DNA of 15,621 bases from Prevotella sp. UBA3757 (GTDB lineage Bacteria; Bacteroidota; Bacteroidia; Bacteroidales; Bacteroidaceae), in the NCBI GenBank assembly GCA_002371715.1, contig DFGF01000022.1, positions 9,801 through 25,421 of the forward strand, written 5' to 3'. This document shows, piece after piece, positions 7,088 to 13,929 of this stretch. The number at the start of each line of letters is the position of its first letter. Position 1 is the stretch's first letter. The notes under the pieces are model-generated. The model was not told the origin of the DNA, did not search any database, and worked only from the letters and a program-made list of their open reading frames with translations. Position numbers and translations under genes: made by a program.

Positions 7088-8743
7088 ATGATGATTATGC
7101 GAAATACAAATAGGTTAATTGACGATTTTAAAAGCCAGACCATGAATTCCGTCTGGAAACATTTGAATGCCATGGCAGCTAACTATGCTGTCTACTCTAC
7201 TCGCTTAAATGGTTTATCGCCATTTCTGAAAGACCACGATGTCTATATATATTGTACTGATTACAATGTGGTTGTACTATGTCTCGACTGCTGCGGACTC
7301 AGCGAAGAGCAGACCTATGAGGAGTCAGAAACCCTCAGTCCGCTCATCATGGACGAGGGATGCGAACCTCGTGTAAGTGTAGTGTGGAAATTAGCGGAAA
7401 CTGTACGCCACATCAAGGACTCCCTCCAAAAGACCAATCCGCTCGTCAATGTCCATGGCGTATTGCTGACAGAAGCCAATATCCTCAACACATATGAGTT
7501 GGACGGACTGTGGAACGAGCATAACGTTACGGTCATTGACTGTCTCAAACGATTGAAATACAGGGAAATCAAGACCAATGATGACGACGAGCTGGCTTGT
7601 AAGTCCTATGTGGAGATTGTCAGAAATGCCACCCTCAGCCCGGAGGACGCGGACACGCCACAGACTCAGCAGGCCCTTACGAAGACAGACGACAAGACTG
7701 AGCCGTCGGATGCAGAATACGATGAGTTTGAAAAAATGTTCAACGACTTCATCAATAGTGAATTCGAGGAAACATCAGACTACGAAGCACCTACGGAGCA
7801 AGAGGACCCAGAACTGGACGACACCCCAGATTTCACCACAGGCGAAATTGAACAGAACCAGAACATGAGCGTCAAGGTTGAGATTCTGCCTCCTATTGCC
7901 AATCCGCGCGAGGAACTCAACAAACTCGTGGGCTGTGAGGACATCAAGAGGCGCATGGACGAACTGCTGGCCCTGACCCGCTATAACAGAATGATTCAGG
8001 AGTCGTTCCCCAACTGCAAACAGCACCATGTATCGCTACACAGCGTCTTCCTCGGACGTCCAGGTACAGGAAAGACCACGGTCTGCAAAATCTATGGTTC
8101 ACTGCTGCATCAGGCTGGTGTCCTGACCAAAGGACATGTTGTCGTCTGCGACCGCGGCACCTTCATAGGAACGCTCTGGGGCGACGAAGAGCGCTCCATG
8201 CGCCAGGTGCTGGAGCTGGCCCAGGGGGGCGTACTGATGATAGACGAAGCCTATCTGCTCAATGGCAAGCACGAGAATGACCCTGGTAAACTTGTCATCC
8301 AACTGCTGATGAACATCCTGGCTGACGAGTCGCAACGTGACATCGCCGTAGTGCTTTGCGGTTACAAAGAGCCGATGATGAAGCTCCTTGACAGCAATCC
8401 CGGCTTACAGTCCCGCTTTCCCAACAAGTTTGAGTTCAAGGACTTTACCGTCGATGAGCTGTTGGAAATCACCCGTCGACGTTTAGGAGACTATAACTAT
8501 ACGTTTACTGAGCCGGCATGGGAAAAATACCGTAACATGCTGACACAAGTCTATCAGGTGCGCGACCCAGAGACATGGGGTAACGCCCGCTTCATTGCCA
8601 ACCAGCTGGAGCGTATCTACATCCAGCATGCCACCCGCTGCGTCAAGCAGCCTCCCAAAGTCAAATTTGAGTTGCTCACGCTTACGCCGGAAGACATCCT
8701 TCCTATCGAGCCCCCACGGCAGAGAGCGAAAATAGGTTTTTGA
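7088..8743 (+). CDS. AAA+ ATPase, CbxX/CfxQ (SpoVK-like) type, with unknown N-terminal region
   Basis: The 551-residue protein has an AAA+ domain at about residues 275-535. Walker A is GRPGTGKT (323-330), Walker B is VLMIDEAY (about 382-389), and LQSRFPNKFEF near 440-450 contains the arginine expected at the arginine-finger position. The Vx(G)CEDIK entry and the GYKEPM stretch fit the CbxX/CfxQ group, ring ATPases that remodel protein partners such as Rubisco. Residues 200-260 form a highly acidic linker. Residues 1-165 are unrecognised: alternating beta-like strands (VYIYCTDYNVVVLCLD, VHGVLLTEANIL) give a mixed alpha/beta look and could be a degenerate nuclease-like or substrate-docking fold, but no catalytic motif is clear. 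It faces the ftsZ operon tail to tail. Codon use is less GC-rich in the first 500 bases than in neighbours to the left. ATGs at 7091 and 7097 are alternative starts. Confidence 0.85.
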   Translation: MMIMRNTNRLIDDFKSQTMNSVWKHLNAMAANYAVYSTRLNGLSPFLKDHDVYIYCTDYNVVVLCLDCCGLSEEQTYEESETLSPLIMDEGCEPRVSVVWKLAETVRHIKDSLQKTNPLVNVHGVLLTEANILNTYELDGLWNEHNVTVIDCLKRLKYREIKTNDDDELACKSYVEIVRNATLSPEDADTPQTQQALTKTDDKTEPSDAEYDEFEKMFNDFINSEFEETSDYEAPTEQEDPELDDTPDFTTGEIEQNQNMSVKVEILPPIANPREELNKLVGCEDIKRRMDELLALTRYNRMIQESFPNCKQHHVSLHSVFLGRPGTGKTTVCKIYGSLLHQAGVLTKGHVVVCDRGTFIGTLWGDEERSMRQVLELAQGGVLMIDEAYLLNGKHENDPGKLVIQLLMNILADESQRDIAVVLCGYKEPMMKLLDSNPGLQSRFPNKFEFKDFTVDELLEITRRRLGDYNYTFTEPAWEKYRNMLTQVYQVRDPETWGNARFIANQLERIYIQHATRCVKQPPKVKFELLTLTPEDILPIEPPRQRAKIGF

Positions 8744-8758
8744 TTCTGTCAGCGCCAC

Positions 8759-8783
8759 GATAGCCCTCACACCGAGGACTATC
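8759..8783. terminator. Hairpin between convergent genes, possible two-way terminator
   Basis: GATAGCCCTC (8759-8768) and GAGGACTATC (8774-8783) form a 10-base-pair stem with one mismatch and a 5-base loop, in the 75 bases between the convergent AAA+ and 203-residue protein genes. There is no T run on either side, so termination is inferred from position. Confidence 0.4.
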
Positions 8784-8818
8784 ATGGCCCGCCCGGAAGC
8801 ATGGGCAACGCCAGAAAT

Positions 8819-9430
8819 TCACTCAGAATCGCGCATCGCTATAGGTGCCTCGCTTACGACCAACTCCCTCGGCAGCCTGATAACCTTCAGGCGCTCATAC
8901 CAGATACGTGCAGACCCGGCAACATGTTTCTGCGTATGTCCGCTGATGATATAGTAACTGGCCATATACTCATCCATCAACCCCAGGAACACCTTCTTGA
9001 TGCGTGAACACTTCTCGTTGATGGCATTGTCAAGCGGATTCACCAGATGGTCAACACCCTCCATGATTTTCTCCTTATCCATCAGCTTAGACGTTGCCAT
9101 GTAGTATCGCGTCAGTTCTTCACGATAGTCACCCAACCGCTTGAACTCGATACCTTCAGGATGGGCCAGAAACAGCAGATATACAGCCTTGTGCACAGGC
9201 TGCAGTTCAATCTCCCTATTACCTGAGTTCATCAGATAGAACCGGTAATTCTTTGTTATCAGCAGCCTGCTCAACTTCGCCCTTGCCGCCTCGATGCGCA
9301 ACTCTTCAAGCAGTGGCGCACCAATGGCCCGCAACAGCAAGTCCTTACGGCCGGCCATCTGGAGATGTTCAACCAGGCGTTTGATTTGCACAGCCACCTC
9401 CTCTGGAGTCTGAAACGTCACGTCCGTCAT
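8819..9430 (-). CDS. Unknown-family protein, winged-helix-like core, partner of the ftsZ gene
   Basis: This 203-residue soluble protein is not of a family I can name. A helical N-terminus (about 1-50) precedes a conserved core shared with the 176-residue protein at 11274-11804: NYRFYL, VYLLFLAHPEGIEFKRL, DYREEL, NPLDNAINEKCSRIKKVF, YYI and LPREL. The order helix, HPEG turn, helix, INEKC-RI-K helix and a final strand pair resembles the winged helix of OmpR-type regulators, where the I-x-RIRK segment would be the recognition helix; this is inference. No membrane segment or signal peptide is present. Its ATG overlaps the ftsZ stop by four bases (ATGA), so the two are very probably translated together, and the protein may act with or on this FtsZ. 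A DNA-binding role is possible but unproven. Confidence 0.8.
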   Translation of the reverse strand: MTDVTFQTPEEVAVQIKRLVEHLQMAGRKDLLLRAIGAPLLEELRIEAARAKLSRLLITKNYRFYLMNSGNREIELQPVHKAVYLLFLAHPEGIEFKRLGDYREELTRYYMATSKLMDKEKIMEGVDHLVNPLDNAINEKCSRIKKVFLGLMDEYMASYYIISGHTQKHVAGSARIWYERLKVIRLPRELVVSEAPIAMRDSE

Positions 9431-10692
9431 TCCGTCACCTTCATCAAGTCATTCAACCATCCTGACCATCTCCTGATTATGGCAGGCCGCCCGGAGTCCT
9501 CATCCCTCTCCACATCAGGCTGTTGTTCCACGACAGGTGCCGGCGCCGGCTCCGGTTCCTCGGCCGACTCCACCTCGAAAGGCAGTTCCTGGTCTTTCGC
9601 CAGCACCTCCTTGATGGTGGGCGTCTCCTTCTTTGCAGGCTTATATATCAGCGGTATCAGGTCCTCGTAGAAGTCGTCATCATCACGATGCACGTCCTCC
9701 CTGACCTCTTTGCGCAACTCGTCCTCCAGACCCGTGGCCAGTATAGTCACCTTGGCATCTTCACCCAGCGAATCGTCCGTAGCCGTACCCCATATCACGT
9801 CGATTTGAGGGTCCAGCTGGTCGAAGAAGTCGTCTATCTCCTGCAATTCCCTAACCATGATGGCATGTTCGTCGCTGGCATAGATGTTAAAGAGGATGCG
9901 CTTTGCCTTGCCGATATCGTTGCCGTAGAGCAAAGGCGAGTCGAGGGCATTCAGGATTGCCTTCTCCACACGGTGCTCACCACTGGCACGTCCCATCGCC
10001 ATGATAGACCCGCCACCGTTCTTCATCGTCGTTTCCACATCCTTGAAGTCACTCTTTATCCCACCGTCGCTGGGCATCGTTATCAGTTCCGAGATACCCT
10101 TCACAGCATCCATCAGCACATTGTCTGCCCGTTGGAAGGCCTCCTTCACCGACAGTTCCGAGTCGGCATACACATCGCACAGCCGCTCATTGTTCACAAT
10201 CAGCATCGCGTCCACGTTCTTGCGCAACTCGTCAACACCCTTCAGCGCCTTGATAATCTTCTTTTTCTTCTCGAAATAGAACGGTATCGTCACCACGCCA
10301 ACCGTCAGCAGCCCCATCTCCTTTGCCACACCAGCAACCACGGGAGCCGCACCAGTACCCGTACCGCCGCCCATGCCGGCCGTCACAAACACCATCTTCG
10401 TCCCGTCGTTCAGCAGCGTCCTGATGTCCTCGATATTCGCCTCCGCCTCCTGTTTGCCCAGTTCAGGATTCGCTCCAGCACCGAGGCCAGAGCCGCCCAG
10501 CATCAACTTCACAGGCACTGGCGAACGTGACAGCGACTGACTGTCCGTATTCAGCACCGCATACGTCACGCCCTTTATCTGGTCGTTCCACATATTGCGC
10601 ACGGCATTACATCCACCGCCGCCCACACCAATCACCTTGATGATTCCCTGCATCTTGTCCTCTACAGGTCCGAAGTCCAATATCTCGTCCAT
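9427..10692 (-). CDS. ftsZ: FtsZ-family cell division GTPase, probably a second, divergent copy
   Basis: The 421-residue protein has the full FtsZ layout. The GTPase domain opens with IIKVIGVGGGGCNAV (17-31), followed by NTDSQSL, GLGAG (69-73), the tubulin signature GGGTGTG (108-114), TIPFYFE and NNERL. The C-terminal domain ends near residue 322, then comes an acidic, proline-rich linker and a short terminal peptide RPAIIRR (402-408) with a further WSGWLNDLMKVTE tail. FtsZ assembles on GTP at the division site. The catalytic T7 loop differs from the usual NxDFxD: it reads GIKSDFKDV, keeping both aspartates (D215, D218) but with lysine (K213) where asparagine is usual and two extra residues before it. 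No mur, ftsA, ftsQ or ftsW gene is nearby. It has its own promoter and overlaps the 203-residue protein gene. A second chromosomal ftsZ is likely but cannot be seen here. Confidence 0.93.
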   Translation of the reverse strand: MDEILDFGPVEDKMQGIIKVIGVGGGGCNAVRNMWNDQIKGVTYAVLNTDSQSLSRSPVPVKLMLGGSGLGAGANPELGKQEAEANIEDIRTLLNDGTKMVFVTAGMGGGTGTGAAPVVAGVAKEMGLLTVGVVTIPFYFEKKKKIIKALKGVDELRKNVDAMLIVNNERLCDVYADSELSVKEAFQRADNVLMDAVKGISELITMPSDGGIKSDFKDVETTMKNGGGSIMAMGRASGEHRVEKAILNALDSPLLYGNDIGKAKRILFNIYASDEHAIMVRELQEIDDFFDQLDPQIDVIWGTATDDSLGEDAKVTILATGLEDELRKEVREDVHRDDDDFYEDLIPLIYKPAKKETPTIKEVLAKDQELPFEVESAEEPEPAPAPVVEQQPDVERDEDSGRPAIIRRWSGWLNDLMKVTE

Positions 10693-10717
10693 ATCACTAC
10701 AAATTCAGATTTGAGTG

Positions 10718-10749
10718 CAAAGGTACTGCTTTTCCGCCGAAACGCCAAA
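10718..10749 (-). promoter_or_regulatory. Bacteroidetes-type promoter of the ftsZ operon
   Basis: On the - strand TTTG (plus bases 10746-10749) is followed after 20 bases by TACCTTTG (plus 10718-10725) and CACTC. The match to the phylum consensus is very good. The transcript would start near 10711, leaving a leader of about 20 bases before the ATG at 10692. Confidence 0.82.
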
Positions 10750-10901
10750 CAACCACAAGCCTTGCGATAAAAAAGAACCCGCCACAGTTTCTCGTCCGCA
10801 AGCAATCATCGGCTATTTCCATCAAGAGTTCTATCTTTTTTGCCTCTCCACATTTGCCAGAAATCGAATAGTACAATCTCAGCGTGACTATCAACAAAAG
10901 C

Positions 10902-10960
10902 CAGCTAACTGGAAAAAAATAAGAATCCAGTTGAAAAAAAATTATTTTCTAACTGGAAAC
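10902..10960. repeat. AT-rich tract with AACTGG repeats
   Basis: TAACTGGAAA occurs twice (near 10905 and 10950) with the inverted form CCAGTT between them, in a stretch dominated by A and T. It lies about 160-210 bases upstream of the ftsZ promoter. It could be a protein binding site, but nothing shows that directly. Confidence 0.4.
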
Positions 10961-11023
10961 TTAAAATAGGGTAAGCTATCTACATTTCATCTCTGGACTA
11001 TCCACATAGGCTCATAAGCCGAT

Positions 11024-11088
11024 GAACGAGCCGTAATATCGTCAGGGACGAGGCGTAATCTCGTCGAGGGTGAGCCGTAATCTCGTCA
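11024..11088. repeat. Three tandem palindromic units of about 22 bases
   Basis: Three imperfect copies lie at 11024-11044, 11045-11067 and 11068-11088. The shared core is GAGCCGTAATCTCGTC; the middle copy is itself a palindrome, GACGAG...CTCGTC around GCGTAAT. A small GGCT-cata-AGCC hairpin precedes them at 11009-11020. They resemble short intergenic palindromic repeats rather than a CRISPR, since there are no spacers. Confidence 0.7.
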
Positions 11089-11121
11089 TGTACAAAAAAA
11101 ACAAAAGGTAAGAAAACAGGT

Positions 11122-11193
11122 AACACCTAACGTCGGAGGCCTGAAACGCCCTTGTGGAGAGGGTTTGACAGACGTTAGGTATTAGGTGTTTTT
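11122..11193. terminator. Large inverted repeat, probable transcription end between the two - strand operons
   Basis: AACACCTAACGTC (11122-11134) is complementary to the ends of GACGTTAGGTATTAGGTGTT (11171-11190). The second arm contains a 7-base tandem duplication (TTAGGTATTAGGT), so one arm has a bulge or two alternative pairings. On the + strand TTT follows directly. On the - strand, downstream of the gene ending at 11274, the stem is followed by T-rich sequence and a run of eight or more T at about 11093-11101. A terminator of the - strand operon is the likeliest role. Confidence 0.55.
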
Positions 11194-11200
11194 CTGAGTA

Positions 11201-11273
11201 AGCCATCAGCCATCTTCCTTCTTCCATCATACATCTTCCACCAGCCATCAACCATCATACATCTGCCATCAGT
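11201..11273. repeat. CCATC-rich low-complexity tract
   Basis: The tract contains many degenerate copies of CCATC, CATACATCT and CTTCC. A related GATGGATGATGG stretch follows the permease stop at 1884-1902. Such tracts follow stop codons at two places in this window and are probably non-coding. Confidence 0.55.
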
Positions 11274-11804
11274 CTATTCCCAGACAATCAAGTCGCGAGG
11301 CAACGAAATGCTTTTGGCGCCGCCTCGAGGCCCATTTATATAGTACTGCTCTACCACTCCGCTATCGAGCACGGCAGCAAACGCCTTCCTGATTCGGGCA
11401 CATTTCTCGTTGATAGAGTTCAGCAGCGGATTGGTAACATCCTCAATACTTTGCAAAGCCCTGTCCGACAATCCCCATGGCCTGACTTCAGAGTATATCT
11501 TCGCCAACTCCTGCCGGTAGTCCGGTAAGTTCTTGAAGACAATCCCTTCAGGATGCCGCAGAAAGAGCAGATAAACAGACTTTACCAATGGCTCCATCCG
11601 AACCTCAACGCGTTTTTCACCAAGATACATCCTATAATCCTTACTGACTGTCAAGGCCAGCAAAGGCTGCCCTGACTGCAAGAGCGAAAGGATATCCTTT
11701 TCTGTTAGGCCATATTTCCTCAGTTGCGATACCACCTTCTTTAGTTCCTTTACGAGGCGAACATAATGTTCATCCGAACTCTTGTTGATGATTGTGTTTG
11801 TCAT
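11274..11804 (-). CDS. Unknown-family protein, winged-helix-like core, paralogue of the ftsZ partner
   Basis: This 176-residue soluble protein shares its core (about residues 52-176) with the 203-residue protein at 8819-9430. Matching segments are DYRMYL, VYLLFLRHPEGIVFKNL, DYRQEL, NPLLNSINEKCARIRKAF, YYI and ISLPRDLIVWE. The N-terminal 50 residues differ and are helical with many charged residues. The pattern resembles an OmpR-type winged helix, with INEKCARIRK in the place of the recognition helix; this is an inference from spacing, not a known assignment. It begins 57 bases after the helicase stop, with no promoter seen, so it is probably the last gene of the right-hand operon. The start context GACTATG is shared with two other genes of that block. 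Function unknown. Confidence 0.8.
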   Translation of the reverse strand: MTNTIINKSSDEHYVRLVKELKKVVSQLRKYGLTEKDILSLLQSGQPLLALTVSKDYRMYLGEKRVEVRMEPLVKSVYLLFLRHPEGIVFKNLPDYRQELAKIYSEVRPWGLSDRALQSIEDVTNPLLNSINEKCARIRKAFAAVLDSGVVEQYYINGPRGGAKSISLPRDLIVWE

Positions 11805-11861
11805 AGTCGATTCGTTTTGTGGTTTTCATTTGTTAGCTCTATCCGTTTTCATGGTATCACC

Positions 11862-13925
11862 CTAACCTGCGAACTCCTGCCGCCTGACGAGCCGAAGCAG
11901 GTAGTCCACAGCCTTGGGCGCTTTTTCGCGGGCCGTTCGCAACTTTTGCGCAAACTCCGAGTCTGGCATGTCGCTGTTGAAGTCGTCCACCAACTCCCGT
12001 GGCTCGTCGCTCTTCTTCACCAGCACCAGTCCCTTTCGCTTCATCAGCAGACGGAGCGACAGGATGCCCCTGTCGTACTTGGGCTTGGCCTTGATCAGCT
12101 CCTGCATCAGGTTCAGCCCTGGGTCACCAATATGCAGCTCGTTGAGCATGGTTATCGAGTAGAGCACTTTGGCATCGGGCGTCGACATGTCAAACACATC
12201 GCCCATCAGCACGTTCACGGCATCAGCCTCCTCGTAGCGCTCCAACTTCGTCAGACAACGCGACCTGACATAGAGAGCCTCCTGGCACTGATGCTGTGCC
12301 AACACGCTATCCACGTACTGCAAAGCCTGTTCGTACTTTCCAGCATAGAGGCTCAGCAGTGCTACCAAGAATCGTGGTGCCCAGTGGTCTGCCTGCATTA
12401 ACGATGCCGGCACCTCACTGATGCTGCCATAGAGTTCCTCGTCACAGATGACAGTATCGAGAAACCGCTTCGTCTGCTGCATGGCCTCCTTGATGTCACC
12501 GTCCGCAGCCTTCTTCTGCACCAGCAACAGATACTGCCGCGCAGCCTCATCGTAGTCGTGATGGCTCAGCAACTGATACACCGCCTTGCCGCTCTCTATC
12601 TCGCTGTTGATCACTTGCTCGTCATTGTAGCCATTAGCGTAGGCCAGCACCTCACGACTGGTATGGGCATACTGCGGTATAATAGGCCGCGAGAGGTACA
12701 GTCCGCCCAGCGAGCGTACACGGCTCAGTGCCACATACAACTGTCCTGCCGCAAACATTCCCCGGCTCAAGTCCAGATACAGCTTGTCGAACGTCATACC
12801 CTGACTCTTATGCACCGTGATGGCCCATGCCAGGCGGAGCGGATACTGCGTGAAGGTGCCTTTCAGTTCCTTCTTCATCTTGCGGCTCTCACGGTCATAC
12901 TCATAGCTGTACGACTCCCACGAGCAGTTGGGCACCACGTAGGCCATTCCACCATCCGTCGTCACCTGTATCTCGTCCTTGCTCAGTTTCGTCACGGTGC
13001 CAATGGTCCCGTTTGCCCACCGTTTGTGTTGGTCGTTGCGGGTGAACATCACCTGAGCGCCTACCTTCAGCTTCAGCGTCATATCCACAGGGAACCGCTT
13101 CTCCTCGAACTTTCCCTGTACTGTTCCCTCGTAGGTATATTCCTCGCTGTCAATCTCTGCCAACCGCCGCTGGTTGATGTTGTCAGCCGTCTTGTTGAGC
13201 GAGGCCAGCGTGATCACCATCCCGTCCTCCTTCGTAGGCTGACACACCCGCTCGTTCAGGTGCATCAGGTTCTCGGGTGTCGTCTTGTTCAGCCGCACGT
13301 TCTCCAGTATCTGCAGGAACTGCTCGTCCTCCTGACGATACACCTTCTGGAACTCAATCTTCACCAGCCTCATCCGCTTGATGACGTCAGCCTTGTAAAA
13401 GAAGAAGTCATCCGTATGGTAGAGGTCGTGCATCAGTTCCCCCTCAGCCCCACGCTTGGCCACAGGTGGCAACTGGAACATATCGCCCACGAAGATGACC
13501 TGCTTGCCACCAAACGGCAGCGACGAGCGCAGCGTCTTGCGCATCGTGTAGTCGATGGCATCAATGATGTCGCACCGCACCATCGACACCTCGTCTATAA
13601 TAATGGTGTCGGTGTGAAGGAGCGTCAGGATGCGGGCCTCACTCATCTTACCCATCGTGCCAGGCGTGCAGACATCCATGGGCAGCCCGAAGAACGAGTG
13701 GATGGTGTCGCCACCCGCCAGGATAGCCGCCACACCCGTTGGTGCCAGCGTGACGAACTGCTTGTCAACCAGCTGCTGCACCTTGCGGAGGAAGGTGGTC
13801 TTGCCCGTTCCTGCCCTACCCGTCAGGAAGAAACTACTGTTCGTGTTGGCTATCAGTTCGAAAGCCATCACCTGCTGCCTGTTCTCTGTGTCGATCATGT
13901 TCTCCATAGTCTTTGTGTTCTCCAT
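11862..13925 (-). CDS. Pif1-like SF1B DNA helicase with long helical C-terminal extension
   Basis: From the ATG at 13925 the protein has 687 residues. Helicase motifs appear in order: I, GRAGTGKTT; Ia, APTGVAA; II, IIIDEVSMV; III, FVGDMFQLPPV; then WANGTIGTV and, near residue 395, AITVHKSQGMTFDKL followed by YVALSRVRSLGGL (motifs V and VI). These mark the Pif1/RecD-like group, 5' to 3' helicases that clear G-quadruplexes, R-loops and stalled forks. The last 270 residues or so are helical with TPR-like stretches (YAGKYEQALQYVDSVL, YVRSRCLTKLERYEEADAV), as in Bacteroidetes members of this group. ATG 13925 lies four bases after the stop of the 168-residue protein; TTG 13943 and ATGs at 13907 and 13898 are alternatives. 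The opening contains a tandem KTMEN repeat. It is probably part of the - strand operon. Confidence 0.88.
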   Translation of the reverse strand: MENTKTMENMIDTENRQQVMAFELIANTNSSFFLTGRAGTGKTTFLRKVQQLVDKQFVTLAPTGVAAILAGGDTIHSFFGLPMDVCTPGTMGKMSEARILTLLHTDTIIIDEVSMVRCDIIDAIDYTMRKTLRSSLPFGGKQVIFVGDMFQLPPVAKRGAEGELMHDLYHTDDFFFYKADVIKRMRLVKIEFQKVYRQEDEQFLQILENVRLNKTTPENLMHLNERVCQPTKEDGMVITLASLNKTADNINQRRLAEIDSEEYTYEGTVQGKFEEKRFPVDMTLKLKVGAQVMFTRNDQHKRWANGTIGTVTKLSKDEIQVTTDGGMAYVVPNCSWESYSYEYDRESRKMKKELKGTFTQYPLRLAWAITVHKSQGMTFDKLYLDLSRGMFAAGQLYVALSRVRSLGGLYLSRPIIPQYAHTSREVLAYANGYNDEQVINSEIESGKAVYQLLSHHDYDEAARQYLLLVQKKAADGDIKEAMQQTKRFLDTVICDEELYGSISEVPASLMQADHWAPRFLVALLSLYAGKYEQALQYVDSVLAQHQCQEALYVRSRCLTKLERYEEADAVNVLMGDVFDMSTPDAKVLYSITMLNELHIGDPGLNLMQELIKAKPKYDRGILSLRLLMKRKGLVLVKKSDEPRELVDDFNSDMPDSEFAQKLRTAREKAPKAVDYLLRLVRRQEFAG

Positions 13926-13929
13926 TGTT

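Larger units (their letters stand above)
10693..11273. other. 581-base gap: ftsZ promoter, AT-rich repeats, palindromic repeats and inverted repeat
   Basis: No gene is supported. In order it holds the ftsZ promoter (10718-10749), an AT-rich tract with two TAACTGGAAA copies and an inverted CCAGTT (about 10902-10960), three palindromic units (11024-11088), an A-run, a large inverted repeat (11122-11190) and a CCATC-rich tract up to the next stop codon. Two short - strand frames here (10697-10897 and 11042-11251) look like chance. Confidence 0.7.

Noticed and set aside
8702..8740. CCTAT...ATAGGTTTTT at the end of the AAA+ gene as a terminator
   Set aside because: The stem is only five base pairs with a loop of about 25 bases, too weak to call.
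10697..10897. A 66-residue - strand frame upstream of ftsZ
   Set aside because: It runs through the ftsZ promoter and has no recognisable domain; composition looks like non-coding sequence.
11024..11088. The tandem units as a CRISPR array
   Set aside because: The units follow each other directly with no unique spacers, and no cas gene is present.
11042..11251. A 69-residue - strand frame between the two - strand operons
   Set aside because: It is built from the CCATC tract, the large inverted repeat and the palindromic units, so it is a by-product of repeats.
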